A stretch of 64,000 nucleotides of DNA from Albugo candida (lineage: Eukaryota > Oomycota > Peronosporomycetes > Albuginales > Albuginaceae), in assembly GCA_905220665.1 (NCBI GenBank), contig CAJNAR010000187.1, positions 1 through 64,000 on the forward strand, written 5' to 3'. The position numbers and the translations under genes are program-made. Shown here piece after piece: positions 34,649 through 46,343 of this stretch; position 1 is the first letter of the stretch; each line of letters begins with the position of its first letter. The notes beneath the pieces are model-generated. The model searched no databases, was not told where the DNA came from, and saw only the letters and a program-made list of their open reading frames with translations.

Positions 34649-34974
34649 ACAAGGTTCGAATGATCCATCTTACCCCACAATAAAAAGATGTCAACATGCT
34701 TATTATCGTTTGCCTAAATAGAATAAGTGATTTAATATTAATATTAGGTATTTTAATTATTTTTCATCATCTGGACTCTGAACTGAGATGAAGATTGAAG
34801 TACGTTTGCGTCAATGCATTATAAAAAAGAGATATCGATCACAAGGTTCGAATGATCCATCTTACCCCACAATATGGAGACGTCAACATGCTCATTGTCG
34901 TTTGCCTGGACTCTGAACTGAGATGAAGTCTGAAGTACGTTTGCATGAATGCATTATAAAAAAGAGATATCGAT
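34649..34974. repeat. tandem duplication, one copy with a 57-nt insert
   Basis: Copy 1 is 34649-34839 and copy 2 is 34841-34974. Without the insert each is 134 bases long, with no gaps and few differences. Copy 1 alone holds 57 extra bases at 34716-34772, extremely A+T-rich. On the minus strand the insert ends in CTATTTAG before G, like a 3' splice site. Copy 2 lies in a 90-codon minus-strand frame (34839-35111, 'LFYNAFMQTYFRLHLSSESR'); taking the insert out of copy 1 restores the same frame ('LFYNALTQTYFNLHLSSESR'). Confidence 0.8.
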
Positions 34975-36386
34975 TTTTTCTGACAAGGAAGCGTACATAG
35001 TAGGGGCAAATAGAAAGCTGAAGCACAAAAACGACCAAAGAGTGCGGTAGACGTTATAGAGGTAAAAAACATTAACATTACGGATGCTCTAGCCAAGATT
35101 AACCCGTGCAAGCTAGTATAAGTTGATGTAGATCAATCATTTGACCAAGCGTATTCTATCTCTCTTGGTTATTGAATATACTGAAAAATTCATTCGTGAG
35201 TCTAACAACGTTATGCTTGCATGCAAAAAAAATCGAGGTAACGATACTAACTTAGAGTGGTCTACTTCAAAACAAGTGTGATCTGAATCTTAAGCACATT
35301 AGATAAAATTTAGAAAGTGAGATATATGAAATGTAGGAGGTTCTTAGTTCACTCTACTACCTAGTGTAAGCCTTCTCGTACTAGACACCCACAGCCACTA
35401 ATTTATTGTTAAATAGCTGAAAGTTTATTATCCTGATTTGTTCCACACTGGTTCAGGGACATCAGCTTCAGCACTAATTGCAACGTCAGTAAATAATGTG
35501 CGGCGTAGTGAAGCTGAATTGAACCAATTTGCAACGATGGTGTGACACTTCAACTATTATTACTTAGTAAAACACGTCAACTTCGAGAGCCACTTGGAGT
35601 AACTCAATAAACAAAACGTTTTGTGGAGGCAAAAGCTAAGCCTGCTCTGCCTGCACCAATGCTATCCATTCATTTTAAAACAGGCGTCGGGCGAAGTGAA
35701 GAACTTGTGATTTGTAGTATCAGCAAGTCCATAGTTTCCACGTCAAGATGAAGAAACAAAGCTGATGGATTGATCTCACCATATAAAAACAAAAATTCCT
35801 GCAACTAACTCAGGTGGGCACTAGCTGCAAGACGTCAGGTTGTTTGTTTATCAAAGATAGAAATGATACTTCCCTTTATCTGCAAGTTCGATCAAAATTT
35901 ATCTTCTTGCTCACATGAAAATTATTTCGCGACCACAGTTAATTAACACGCAATGCAGCCTCTATTGAATCCTGTGTACGATCGCAATAACTAGAGCAAT
36001 GCGGCGGCAGTACTTACATTGGATTTAATGTTCAATGAGATGACAATATTCCTTCACAAATCATGCCAAATCATTGCGACATTTACGTTCACATAACACT
36101 GGGATATCTCCGCACAAATGCGCCGATAACGAGCAATTATGCAGTACCCACTTTGCAGTGATTTCTTCAAATTACTGGAGACGGCTTGAAGGAATTTCGC
36201 GTAGAGGGAAAGCTTTGATTCCGCACCAGATTCATTATAAATCACTTCTAAGTACATAGGTCGTATAAACGGACACATTTTATCAGTCAGCGCTGCCATT
36301 TTCCAAATCGAAGACTTGCGTCATCGGTGCACCTGTTGTGACATAATATCAGAAGATCCTCGACCTTATCGAAAAATTGCCTTCTG
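34975..36386. other. spacer; small coding-like pieces
   Basis: Two isolated plus-strand pieces look protein-like: near 35460-35545 ('ALIATSVNNVRRSEAELNQF') and 35610-35740. The rest shows nothing I can support. Confidence 0.3.
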
Positions 36387-36615
36387 TCGCGACGAGCAAC
36401 TTTCTAGAATAAGGACTGGCGCCATGTATGCAAAGTAAGTAAGGAACATCATTTGATCGACACAATTCGCTATCGATAGCTGGATTTCATGTAGAGTATG
36501 GATGTACTATTAAGCTGCTACCCGAGTACTTGCTACCTTCTCATGCTCGAATGTTGCTTCAGGGGGTGTACACGGAGAGGTATTTAAGTTCTACTCTGAA
36601 TGGCGTTTCCACATT
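36387..36615. repeat. dispersed repeat, copy 2
   Basis: Partner of 26364-26592, same orientation, about 10 kb to the right. The minus-strand reading ('HEIQLSIAN', 'MAPVLILESCSSRQ') matches the partner ('REI-LSKAN', 'IAPVIILESCSTRQ'); two stop codons in copy 1 correspond to CAG and CAA here. Adjacent minus-strand peptide 'ETPFRVELKYLS' lies in a neighbouring frame. A decayed coding family or transposon remnant. Confidence 0.5.
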
Positions 36616-38315
36616 ATCTTTCATCATCTGATGGAAGAACTTATTGTAATTTTTATTAAAAGCTACTTTTGTTCAATGTAATCGTTCATACCGATCTAAT
36701 AATGTGTCGTTCGGCATGACTTATACTCGATTTGGCCTTGTCATAACTGGTCATAAGCGCGACATTGCGTCCAAGCTTGAGACGAGCGGATACAATAAAC
36801 GCTGAATTGGCATTGACGGGATGTTCAATTTAATGTAGAGCTGTGTCGAATAGCTTAGACAAAGAAGGGGCATATTTTAAATGCCCATCACACTTTGTTA
36901 CTATATTGTCCAATAGCGAATTTTTACTCGCTCTATGATTAACATTGTTCAAATACTTTGTCCGATATATCTAAAGTATTTGAAAGGGGCAAATGAATTG
37001 CGCCTATAAGTGGCACAATGGTCCAAAAGATTTCTTTAATTGAGAGGAGACTGATATTCTGCTCTTGAAATTTGTACAAGAGACAGTCGAGTGATTGCCT
37101 CTCACATGCAATATTGTAGTGACAGGGTCAGCTGATTGTGGAAGGGGCTGTATATTTAGATGGACGTGCGTTCTAAGAAACGAGAGCCGTGATGATGCTA
37201 TCACTTTCATCAGAAGCATTGTAATCTCTTCTTAGATGAAACATGCCTCATCGTCATATGTGTACTTCTCAGAATTTGAAATGGACTTATATGACGAGAT
37301 TTGCAGCTTCGCTACTTTTCCTGTGATTGTACTAAATCTTTGCTTCCTACAGAAACAATCGATCCATAATATTCTTCTGCGGCTTCTTATCCCACGTTGA
37401 TGGCTTCCTCGACACTGGAATTTACCAAGAACTTTCGGTCTTACTTTCGGTATCGATTTTGAACTTGTCTTTAATCGACTTGAAGTAGCTATCGTGACCG
37501 TACCAGAGTGTTGGTACAAAGCCTCTGCCCGTAGCAGTAATGCATTCTAGGGAAATAGAACATTCCTCACGTTTGAAATCCGAAATAATAAGCTAATGCG
37601 CGTGTAGATCAGGAGAAGTTGCGTCTTCATGGTGAACATGCAGCATGCTTTCTGATGCTATGATTAATCTGGCAACGAGCCATATGTAATGAATGAGTTA
37701 TTGATGTGATAGATCCGGGATCACCATAAAAACAGGACGCCAGTTTGCGATAAGTAGGACCAAAGAAGGATTGAAAACGATCTTATTGACTGAATTAAGT
37801 TGATCAATAGTCGGATTGCAATGTCGTGCTACTTTGGACATACAGAATACATAGTTAACTCAGGAATGAAATATTCGCGAAGACTTAGTGAAATCAGTAA
37901 GCTAACTGTAAATACTTACAGAAAACAGGCTTCTGCGACATGTAAGTACAAGCGTGAAGACGGATAAGCGTTGTTGCATGTGGGCGTAGAAACATTGACC
38001 AAAATCAAGGGCTCTGGGATGACATATTACAGAATTGTCGTTAAGTAACCACCTACCTATGTGTTGCAATCGCTCTGTCATCAAAGTGCATACGTTTGCC
38101 ATACACATACGATCTAGAACAAACCCAATGTTGTTACTATTCCTGGATTGTATGGTGGGATTGTTGACCGCGTTTTCGCATTTTTGTAGGTGCCCTCTGT
38201 CAAACAGCCCATGCTCAGGAAAGCACACCTATCCAAAGATAAGTTCCTTCGTTGTTGAGACGCGACAGTGCGTAATGTAAGCTATGGATGGTGATCCACT
38301 GCCCAGAAATTTTTT
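36616..38315. other. spacer without recognisable gene
   Basis: Minus-strand frames at 37004-37219, 37232-37519 and 37902-38228 (up to 108 codons) are open but near chance length, and no family can be recognised. Confidence 0.3.
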
Positions 38316-38848
38316 ATGTATCCTACACGACACTGTCGAATTGACTCATGGACGTCGCACCACGACAATTTTCACGCCATTCATTTGATTGATTGTTCAC
38401 AGAAGTTGCCTTCTCCGGTCCGAAGGGAAGCTATTGATTATGCAACAGAGACAGCATCAAGAACTCAGATTATGTTGATAATAGTCGAAATATGCTTCAA
38501 TGTTATTGACATATTCATGAACCTCTGAATTGTAGGACAGGTGCTCCAGGAAGCACTATATTGCCTTTTTAAAACCCATTATGCGAACGAATACGACATT
38601 TTTCTCCTTCCTATTGGTAGTATTTGCTTGAGGGAATAAAAGCATTCCTGTCTCTAAGAGTGGTCAAGTGGTGCCGGGTTCGCAGAACCTTTTGTCAGAG
38701 TCGGGGTTACAACGTGCGCACACAATCTTCACGCTACTTTGATTTAGAGTCGTTGGAGAAAGTCTTCAGAAAATATGCGACATATATACAAATGACATGC
38801 AGTTTGAATATCGAGAATGAAGCGCACATTGATCGTAACGTATGCTAG
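38316..38848 (+). pseudogene. unidentified coding relic
   Basis: From ATG at 38316 a plus frame runs 107 codons with one stop (TGA 38526): 'SHHDNFHAIHLIDCSQKLPS', 'PVRREAIDYATETASRTQIM', then 'VLQEALYCLFKTHYANEYDI'. A second frame (38624-38848) continues with 'SSRYFDLESLEKVFRKYATY' and 'NIENEAHIDRN'. Together about 180 codons of natural-looking, helix-rich protein with one stop and one frame change. Family not recognised. Confidence 0.4.
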
Positions 38849-39010
38849 GAAGAAACAACACATTGATATGCATTTTTAACTTACTGAGAACAGTCTTACT
38901 CGCTAATCAAGTCCAATCTCAGCAATTTTGGTCCATGTAGGAGCAGAACACGACTCGTTTCATGCGTGTCCTGAACGATAGTTAATAACGTATCATGAAA
39001 ATCTTATGTC

Positions 39011-39336
39011 TCCAAAGCGATGCGGCGAATCAAGAAGCGACTTCGTTCACAGCAGAAGCGCTTCCACTTCGCAGAGAGAAGAACCGGTAGTGAAGGCACT
39101 ATTTCGGACCACAAGCTTATTCTGCATTTGCGGGAAGAGCGCGGCGTTGGGGACAATTTATCGTAACTATACACCCGATATAGTTTCTTAGTTGTGGACG
39201 CGAAAGCTTAAAAAAAAACTGCAAATATGTTTCTTCCAGTATTGCATTCCGGTGCAACCAAGTTTCGATACCGTATCAAAAAGTACTACTTACCATGGAA
39301 TTCGTGTGTGGGCTCCGTATGTGTGGTTTTCGGGTG
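39011..39336 (+). pseudogene. unidentified coding relic, basic protein
   Basis: Plus frame of about 108 codons with two stops: 'SKAMRRIKKRLRSQQKRFHF', 'GSEGTISDHKLILHLREERG', later 'SGATKFRYRIKKYYLPWNS'. It could be the continuation of 38316-38848. Its right end overlaps the end of the minus-strand relic at 39290. Confidence 0.3.
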
Positions 39337-40124
39337 AGTTCATGCGCTTGACTGGTTGAGGATCCGATTTAGCTTCTTTGAGCGGTTGATATTTTCTTTC
39401 CCGATTCGATGCATGCATTTCATATCGTGCTTTTACATAATTGCCATCAACTTTCTTTGAAAAAATACTCAAGTTTTCATGGTCTTCGACAGCCGACGCA
39501 CAACAATGGTGGCATGATGTGTACAGTTGTTGAAACATCTCATCCATTGCTTTGTATTTTCCGCGATTCTTTGTTCTAACAGATGAACTATGACGTAGAT
39601 AAGATGCTCCTTTTCATCATCGTCTCACGACTTGTTAAAATTAGCAATGTTCGCCTTCCGTGCTTCGAGTACCGCTACATTGAAACTCACCTTGTCGATA
39701 AGCTCGTACAAGGAATCGAAATGAATGCCCACGATGTGTCTGTAATTAGATTAACATGCCGACTATCGTGTTTTCGGGCTAATGAAAATGGTCCTTGTAA
39801 AGGTTGGTTCTAAACCGACATAGTTGGTATTCTTTGGCGAGATTCTGCAGTCTCAAAACATTTATCGCGCTGTCTTTTTCTATCGCATTTCTTTATTTCT
39901 CTTAACTGTTCAGGTTGTGGAACAAAGAGTATTCTTTGATATGATTGCAATGAGATCTTAGCGCAATTCAGTATTGCCAAAGCTTTATTCTCTGATACTG
40001 GTGCTATCTTCTGGATGAGCTCTGAGACGCAAAACGGTTTGTGGAAATTATAACATAGATTCAAGGTTGTATTCCGAGCAATAAGTATAGGTATTGCAAT
40101 AGCTATACACTGTGTGCAACTCAC
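39290..40124 (-). pseudogene. unidentified coiled-coil-like gene relic
   Basis: Minus-strand blocks in order: 40124-39810, 104 codons ('FHKPFCVSELIQKIAPVSEN', 'FVPQPEQLREIKKCDRKRQR'); about 39740-39545 ('HFDSLYELIDK', 'VLEARKANIANFNKS', stop, 'DDDEKEHLIYVIVHLLEQRI'); then, after a one-base shift, 39547-39290, 85 codons ('MDEMFQQLYTSCHHCCASAV', 'SIFSKKVDGNYVKARYEMHA'). Heptad-like, charged protein of roughly 280 residues with little damage. Family not recognised. A plus-strand relic starts just beyond its 5' end. Confidence 0.4.
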
Positions 40125-40129
40125 AGAAA

Positions 40130-40513
40130 GAGAAGGTTGGAATCGATTGCAGTTTATCCCCTTAAGGAAATGTAAATCCGCAATGACGACTTATTGGAAG
40201 CGTTTGATCTTATGAAGTATCGCGAATCAACGAAAGAAAGTTCCAAACTACTAACATTCTCATTGAATCTGGTCCCCATTCTGAGAAGACTTCTCATGCT
40301 AATGACACGTCTTTTGTTCATAAAAAAAACTGGATTTGGACTATGACATCATCGAAATGGGAGATATAACCATCCTAATGAAGCAAAATTTATCATTACC
40401 ACATCATTTCACTGATGTTAGGAACCATATTGGAAAGATCGCTCTGGATATATTTGTGGCTTCCAAAGCCATATTCACGCATGGATTTGTTTGTACTATT
40501 GAGGTGCTTTGAA
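40130..40513 (+). pseudogene. unidentified coding relic, head-to-head with 39290-40124
   Basis: Plus-strand blocks: about 40130-40250 ('ESIAVYPLKEM', stop, 'RNDDLLEAFDLMKYRESTKE'), about 40245-40330 in the next frame ('TNILIESGPHSEKTSHANDT'), then, after a run of eight A, 40329-40513 ('LDLDYDIIEMGDITILMKQN', 'LSLPHHFTDVRNHIGKIALD'), ending TGA. The last block is 60 codons without stop. Two frame changes, one at the A-run. Family not recognised. With the minus-strand relic it would have shared a short divergent promoter. Confidence 0.4.
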
Positions 40514-43500
40514 TGTAAAAGTGTGCTCAAAGGCACCATATGAAACCATCGGTACATCGTCGGCTACATTTTGAAGCACTTTTCATCAATGATGAATCCT
40601 CAGAAGGTAAATACGAGTCTCGGGAAACACTTTCGACATGTTGGCTCATACTTTCACGGAGATGAGAATAAAAAACACCAATAAAATAGTGAGGTGCCAA
40701 AATGTTAAGCCAGTCTCCATTCAAGAAGCGCTATATTGAGGGGGTACTCATCGATTTTGCTAGCGTGTTGTACGATACACTTGATAACTATAATTTTCTG
40801 TAGGGTTTATGTGATAAATATGCAGAGCATGAACTTCTACGATGCACTAAATTATAAGTACGTAACAGTTGAGTTTATTCTAACAAAAAGGATATGTTCC
40901 TAGAACGAATCACCTCGACTGGTTTCCACAAAGCTTTCAGTCGGCTGTTCGCAAGGACGACCTCAGATTGGACCAAAAAGTATTCGATCGCTCAACCACA
41001 TCCTAGGCACTTGATTGAATTCAACCTCCCAAACAAGCGCTCACAATAGAGTTACTGTTTGGTGAGATATCAGCATTTTATGTAACATCCACATAGACTA
41101 ATTTGATAGAAGTTCTCGCATCCGATCGGAATTACGTGATACTAGGCAATACATAGTATCCAATCTCTATTTATATTACTTCACATACCTGTACTTGCCA
41201 AAACGTCTTCTATAAAGAGTAAATGAAAGAGCGCGTCTACAAGCGCCCCGCAAGTATATGTTTTCTTCTCTTGCAAATATCGCCTGCGCTCTCCATGTAG
41301 TAGGTGATCACAGCATAAACCCCCATCTTACACGACAATCTCTCATTGCAAGGGAAGATATTGAAAACATCTTTTTAAATGCCCAGCCTGTCAAACACGA
41401 GTGTCTGTTGCAATGTGACCGCATGTCTATACGAAGCACGTATGTGATCATAAAGGTGGTCACTCATGAAGAGCTTTGAAGTGGCTAATTCTCTTCAGCA
41501 TTTTACCGATAATCATATCAGTAACTGTAGCCAAAACAACGGAATGGCTGCATATGGCTACAGACGGTCTACATTTTTCAAGTCAGGACTGCTTGTCATG
41601 CTGAATAGGAGCCATATCCGTCTGGGTCACTGATTAAGGTCCATCTACTATTTTACAAAAGTGTGTCGAACAGTCATATGGATCGTGTGCGATTTACTTA
41701 ATTCGTTGACGCACAGCAATCTAAAGTACCAGGAAAAAGACCGAGAGCTCTATTCGAAAAGCTATCGTTCAAGGACACATGAAAGTAGTGGAGTCTTCAA
41801 TAGAAGACTTTTCCTTTCGGAGTGAGCCAATTGGTATTATATCAATGGTTTCGTTAAGTCACGCCACCAATTTCAGTCAGAACATCATGCGAATGAACTC
41901 TTGCAACAGCTTTGATAACCATACACTTTCTTCTAGTTGTATCGATACCGAATTCTGATGAATATTGAAACGGTATTTGAGTATAGGCTAACAAAAACAA
42001 CGAGGAATACCCTTTTTTACACAGCAAAGACCACCTCTCCGTCTCCGGCTATCATTACCAACAAGCGTTAATTGCGCGATACATGATAACGTGAGAGTCT
42101 AGATTCGATAAAAACTGAAGATCACGATATAATGCGGATACATTCCGACTAGTCAAACATTTCACATAATTGGTCTATGATAACCCAATTACCTGGCAGA
42201 AAGTGGTTCGCTCTGTATCGCAAGAAATAGATTGCACTGCTTGATATTTGACGAGCTGATTTCCGTCACTTATAACTGCTGCAATACTCTTGACAAGCCG
42301 ACTTTTTTATTCAATTGTCTCGAGCAAAGAAATCTATAGAGAAGTCAGCGCTACAACTTAGTCATAAAAGACGATATATAAAACAGAAGACGCATGGGGC
42401 CAACCTGACAGGACACATACGCTACTTCACCATAGGATCTTTGGTTGTAATAAAATGACCAACATTGTACGTGTACTAGGGCATCGATTATCGGTATTCC
42501 TTCGCTGCAAAACAATAGCTCTCGATATTCGACCACATGAAACAATGCGAGACCTCGATACGACAATCTATTTTCCACCAGTCTTAGCGCAGATTTCCCT
42601 ATAAGCTTATACGGAGATAGCGTCGCGAGGGAATCTGCTTCTTCGCGACGTTCGAAACTAAACAGAGTAAGTCGAAGAAACAGATAAGTTTAATTGTATG
42701 CATGAACCCTTCCTCTCCCTATGATGGAGATGGAGCTTGTCGTGTGCATAAACTATCTCCAGTAAAAATTTGACCCCTTATTTATTCAAAGCGTCAAGTA
42801 CCGTGCTGACACGTATAAAGTTGCCGATTCGTAGCAATGGGTTGATGGTATTAGCATTTTATGTAACGATGTGAATTGTCATCCAGGAGCTGCATGCAAT
42901 TAGATCGAGTCAGGCCACATGAAGCGGTCAGATTACTTTCATTAGACCCTATTGCTGAGTAAGATACTTGCGAAGCTGAATTATGTGGAAATATAAAGTG
43001 CAGGCTGAGCGTTTTGTCTTCGCAAGAATACTTCAGCATAAATGAAAACCTCAATCTACTTCTCTTGCAACCTCGTCACATGTATAGAAACATTTTTATG
43101 AACATCTTCTCACTTCGATGCTCGGTTGATTAGGCGTAAACATGGCGTGAGTCCACTCCGTGGCTACCTTGATAGATGGAGCTGATCAGGACCCAGAAAG
43201 CGACGGCCAATAATGAACAGAAACAGAGTTTTTTGTTAACATAATGTCTTCGGGAACACAATAAGATGCTCGACGAAGACCATGTCCTATAATAAAGAGC
43301 TTTATGGAATTATTCCGAGGTATCCTTTGACCATTACTTTGGTCAATTAGTTTTCTTTAGCCATAGCCGATGTGTTAGCACTTCATCGTTTTAGTGGTGG
43401 TAACTCCATGCTTGCTTTGTTGACCATATTGCTTGCTCGAAGAAAGTCTTGAACACTTTGGATCACAAAAGCTACAGAGAACGATTTCAAAAATGGAAGA

Positions 43501-43599
43501 TGTGGTTCCCTTACCATGTCAAGATTCTACCACAACTTTTGCATACTTGAATTTCGAGTAGAACCTTCGTAGTGTAGATTTTCAATCACAATGGAACCA
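40514..43599. other. 3 kb without recognisable gene
   Basis: Frames up to 75 codons only. The right part (about 42900-43600) may be the decayed 3' region of the minus-strand LINE that follows, but no motif proves it. Confidence 0.3.
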
Positions 43600-43659
43600 C
43601 ATGGGTTGTTTCATAGTGGTACAGACGGCGTTGGAGGATATTCGAATATGAAATTATAA

Positions 43660-45845
43660 TGCCTAATCTATCTGATGCCACATTTGGTCGACGCATCGGA
43701 TGCAAATTGCTGGAGGAACTGAATGCGTTGTCGCTTCAGTCGTCCCACCAAAAACAGAAATTGTAGTCCACCATCTTTTGGACAAGAATATAAAACCTCT
43801 TTGCTGATCAGATGAACGTGTTTTGAATCCTTTTTGATATTTCCGACCAACCACAAATCGATTCGGTATCGCCTACCACTGTCGAATAGTGTTCGCTGGT
43901 ATGTCCACGTGCATCGTGTAATGCCACAGACGTGATATAATGTACGTATGCGCAACCACTAGTCGACCACGGATAATTCGTGCACGTCACCACAGTACAC
44001 CAAACGCAGCGTAAACGCTCGTCGAGAGTTGCAATGACCATCGAATGAGTTGCTGTCTGGCCGAACGGAGTAACCGAATCCTTGACCGAATATACCAGTG
44101 AGATATCGAATTTGGTGATGCATCGACCGTCCTTGCACAAATGCTTTTTGATCTTGGATCAATTTCGGCAAAACCCAGTTGCAATCGATATGCCAACAAC
44201 TTTGAAAGTACTTTTACATCGACAAAACGTAGTTCGATTGGCGATAGTTGCCAGGATCACCTCGTGCTCCTTTTTTTGTGTAACAAGGTGATTGCCGAGT
44301 GACGTTGTGATCGAACTAAGATACTTCTTTCCAGATGATATTCGAACACGATCTCCCGACAATCGCCAAACATTTCCGGGTGAAGCTGATAGAATGTAGC
44401 TGGTAGCGTAACTATACGTGGAGTGGAAATACTCCGCATGTGCTTGATCGCTTCGCCATCTGGGTCTTACTTATGCGAGTTGATAGACGATCTTGCACTT
44501 CTGGCAAAAGGAAAACTTAAATCGAATCCGGTAGCTTTTTTTTCTTTCACTGGATCAGTTGAGTCGCTTTCGGATACATAGAGAAAGTTTATGACACCAC
44601 CCCAATGATCTCTCAGGTGCACAATAATTTCACTCGGGTTCGATGTCGTGTTGCCACATTTTTTGTTGACGTTTCGATCGGCACGCGACGACAATTTCTT
44701 CCCGGAGGGCGAAAAAAAAATGCTTGGATGACTTCTCCATATGCATACGTGATGCTCGAAGCCTTCACCTTGCTGTATTTGGCATTGTTTTCGACCGAAA
44801 TTTTGGATTTTTCGACTTAATACGTAAAAACGCCGTGACTGATCGGTATCTTGAGTGCTATATCGAGATGTTATCGCTTCCAAAACACTTTAGAGAGACT
44901 CAACATCACGTCAGATACCTTCTGAGATCTTGTTCTCAATTCCTGAATGCAGTTTCTTGATTTTTGTCTTTTTACTTTCCCACATTTTTCCGGGCTTCGA
45001 AGCTACCGGAACCTTCAAGCAATGAAGTCGCCTTCAATTGGATTGCTTCGACAACTTGACGATATTCAAATAGGCGTAGTAAAGATGTCTAATATTCTCG
45101 CCCCGCCCCGGAGATTGGTTTGGAGTCGTTAAAGGTACTTATTGTGCCAGGTGATCTCCTCCATGTCGTGGACGAAAATATTCAGTCTTTGTATACCGTA
45201 TCAAATAGTTTTCTGTCCTGCTGATATAATTTAGTCAATTGTTGCCCGGCAATGGTCCTGTAAGAACTTTTCCATTCGGATGTTGCACTCGCCAAGCGTC
45301 TACCAAATCCAGTGCCAAAGCTATTCCAAACACGCTAATCGAGTTAATTCTTGTCGAATTGTTCCACTGGAGAAATCATAGAGTGGTGCGTTGCAAATAC
45401 GAGATTTGTTGCGGCCGATACGAAAGTGCTGAAGAGCAAAGAATATTAGAGAATTACTCTTTCCTCGACCTTGACCGGTGTCTATACACTGTAAGTATAC
45501 ACCGGTGCATCGTGAATGAGAAGACGCAAACGAACTAGCGATTGTAAATACTTCGTTCGGTAAGTTCTTCACCCATTGTAAAACCAAGAGAGTCCGAACG
45601 GAGAATTATCAACACATTGCCGCTGTGCATTTGAGTTGTATGTAGAAAAACACTGTTGTGGTCGTTGATTAACATTCTGTGCTGCATTTCTGAATTTATT
45701 TTAACTCAAATGATTCCAGCTGGTTGTGATCGTGAAACTTGGTTTCTTCATCACAGCTAATCGGATGTTTTGAGAGGACGTGGTCGATAAAAAGATAATC
45801 ATTTGATCAATAGCATCAACGTTCGCCTTGAGTACTGAGATGTTG
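43660..45845 (-). pseudogene. LINE family B ORF2 relic (copy 1)
   Basis: Endonuclease: start at about 45845, 'LFIDHVLSKHPISCDEETKF' (45790), then 'LVDAWRVQHPNGKVLTGPLP' near 45280, the family's late endonuclease motif. Reverse transcriptase: 'LPATFYQLHPEMFGDCREIV' (44400-44340), 'LLHKK', and 'LIQDQKAFVQGRSMHHQIRY' near 44150. The catalytic FADD box is no longer readable. Many frame changes and stops. Function once: target-primed reverse transcription. Confidence 0.7.
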
Positions 45846-46343
45846 TTTCACGTTGATATGAAGGCGACCAGCGCAGCTTGCATAAAGGTAATGTGTTGCA
45901 TACTTATTCAAAGAAAAGTAAGTATTGCAAAGTCAGTCTTGCTGGACTGCTCATCTATTTCACCCGAGAGAACGCCACTTTTAGTCCGTTTGGACCAGCA
46001 CCTAATGTTCAACTCTGAGTGTGACAATACGACAATGCCAGTAGCATATTGGTGATAAATAAGCGACAATGAGGATCCGGAATGCAAATAATTGTCCCTT
46101 AAGCTAGATGATGAATATTTATGTATAGAGTGGGGGGGGGGCAGTACACATCATAGGTTGTCCATAGTAATTCGTCACCGCTAAAGCTCTCATTTCCGGC
46201 ACCGACCTCCACCTGGAGGCTATTTTCTCAAGTACCACGTCACGATCGATGGAACTTTCCCACTAACATATCAACCCCATCATGCTGAAAAAATTTAACA
46301 CCTCACTAAGATCACGAGGAGGGAATACTCGATTGATGATCAA

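Noticed and set aside
34649..34670. GGTTCGAATGATCC, resembling a tRNA B box, in both duplicated copies
   Set aside because: No A box or acceptor stem at the right distance; only the duplication is supported.
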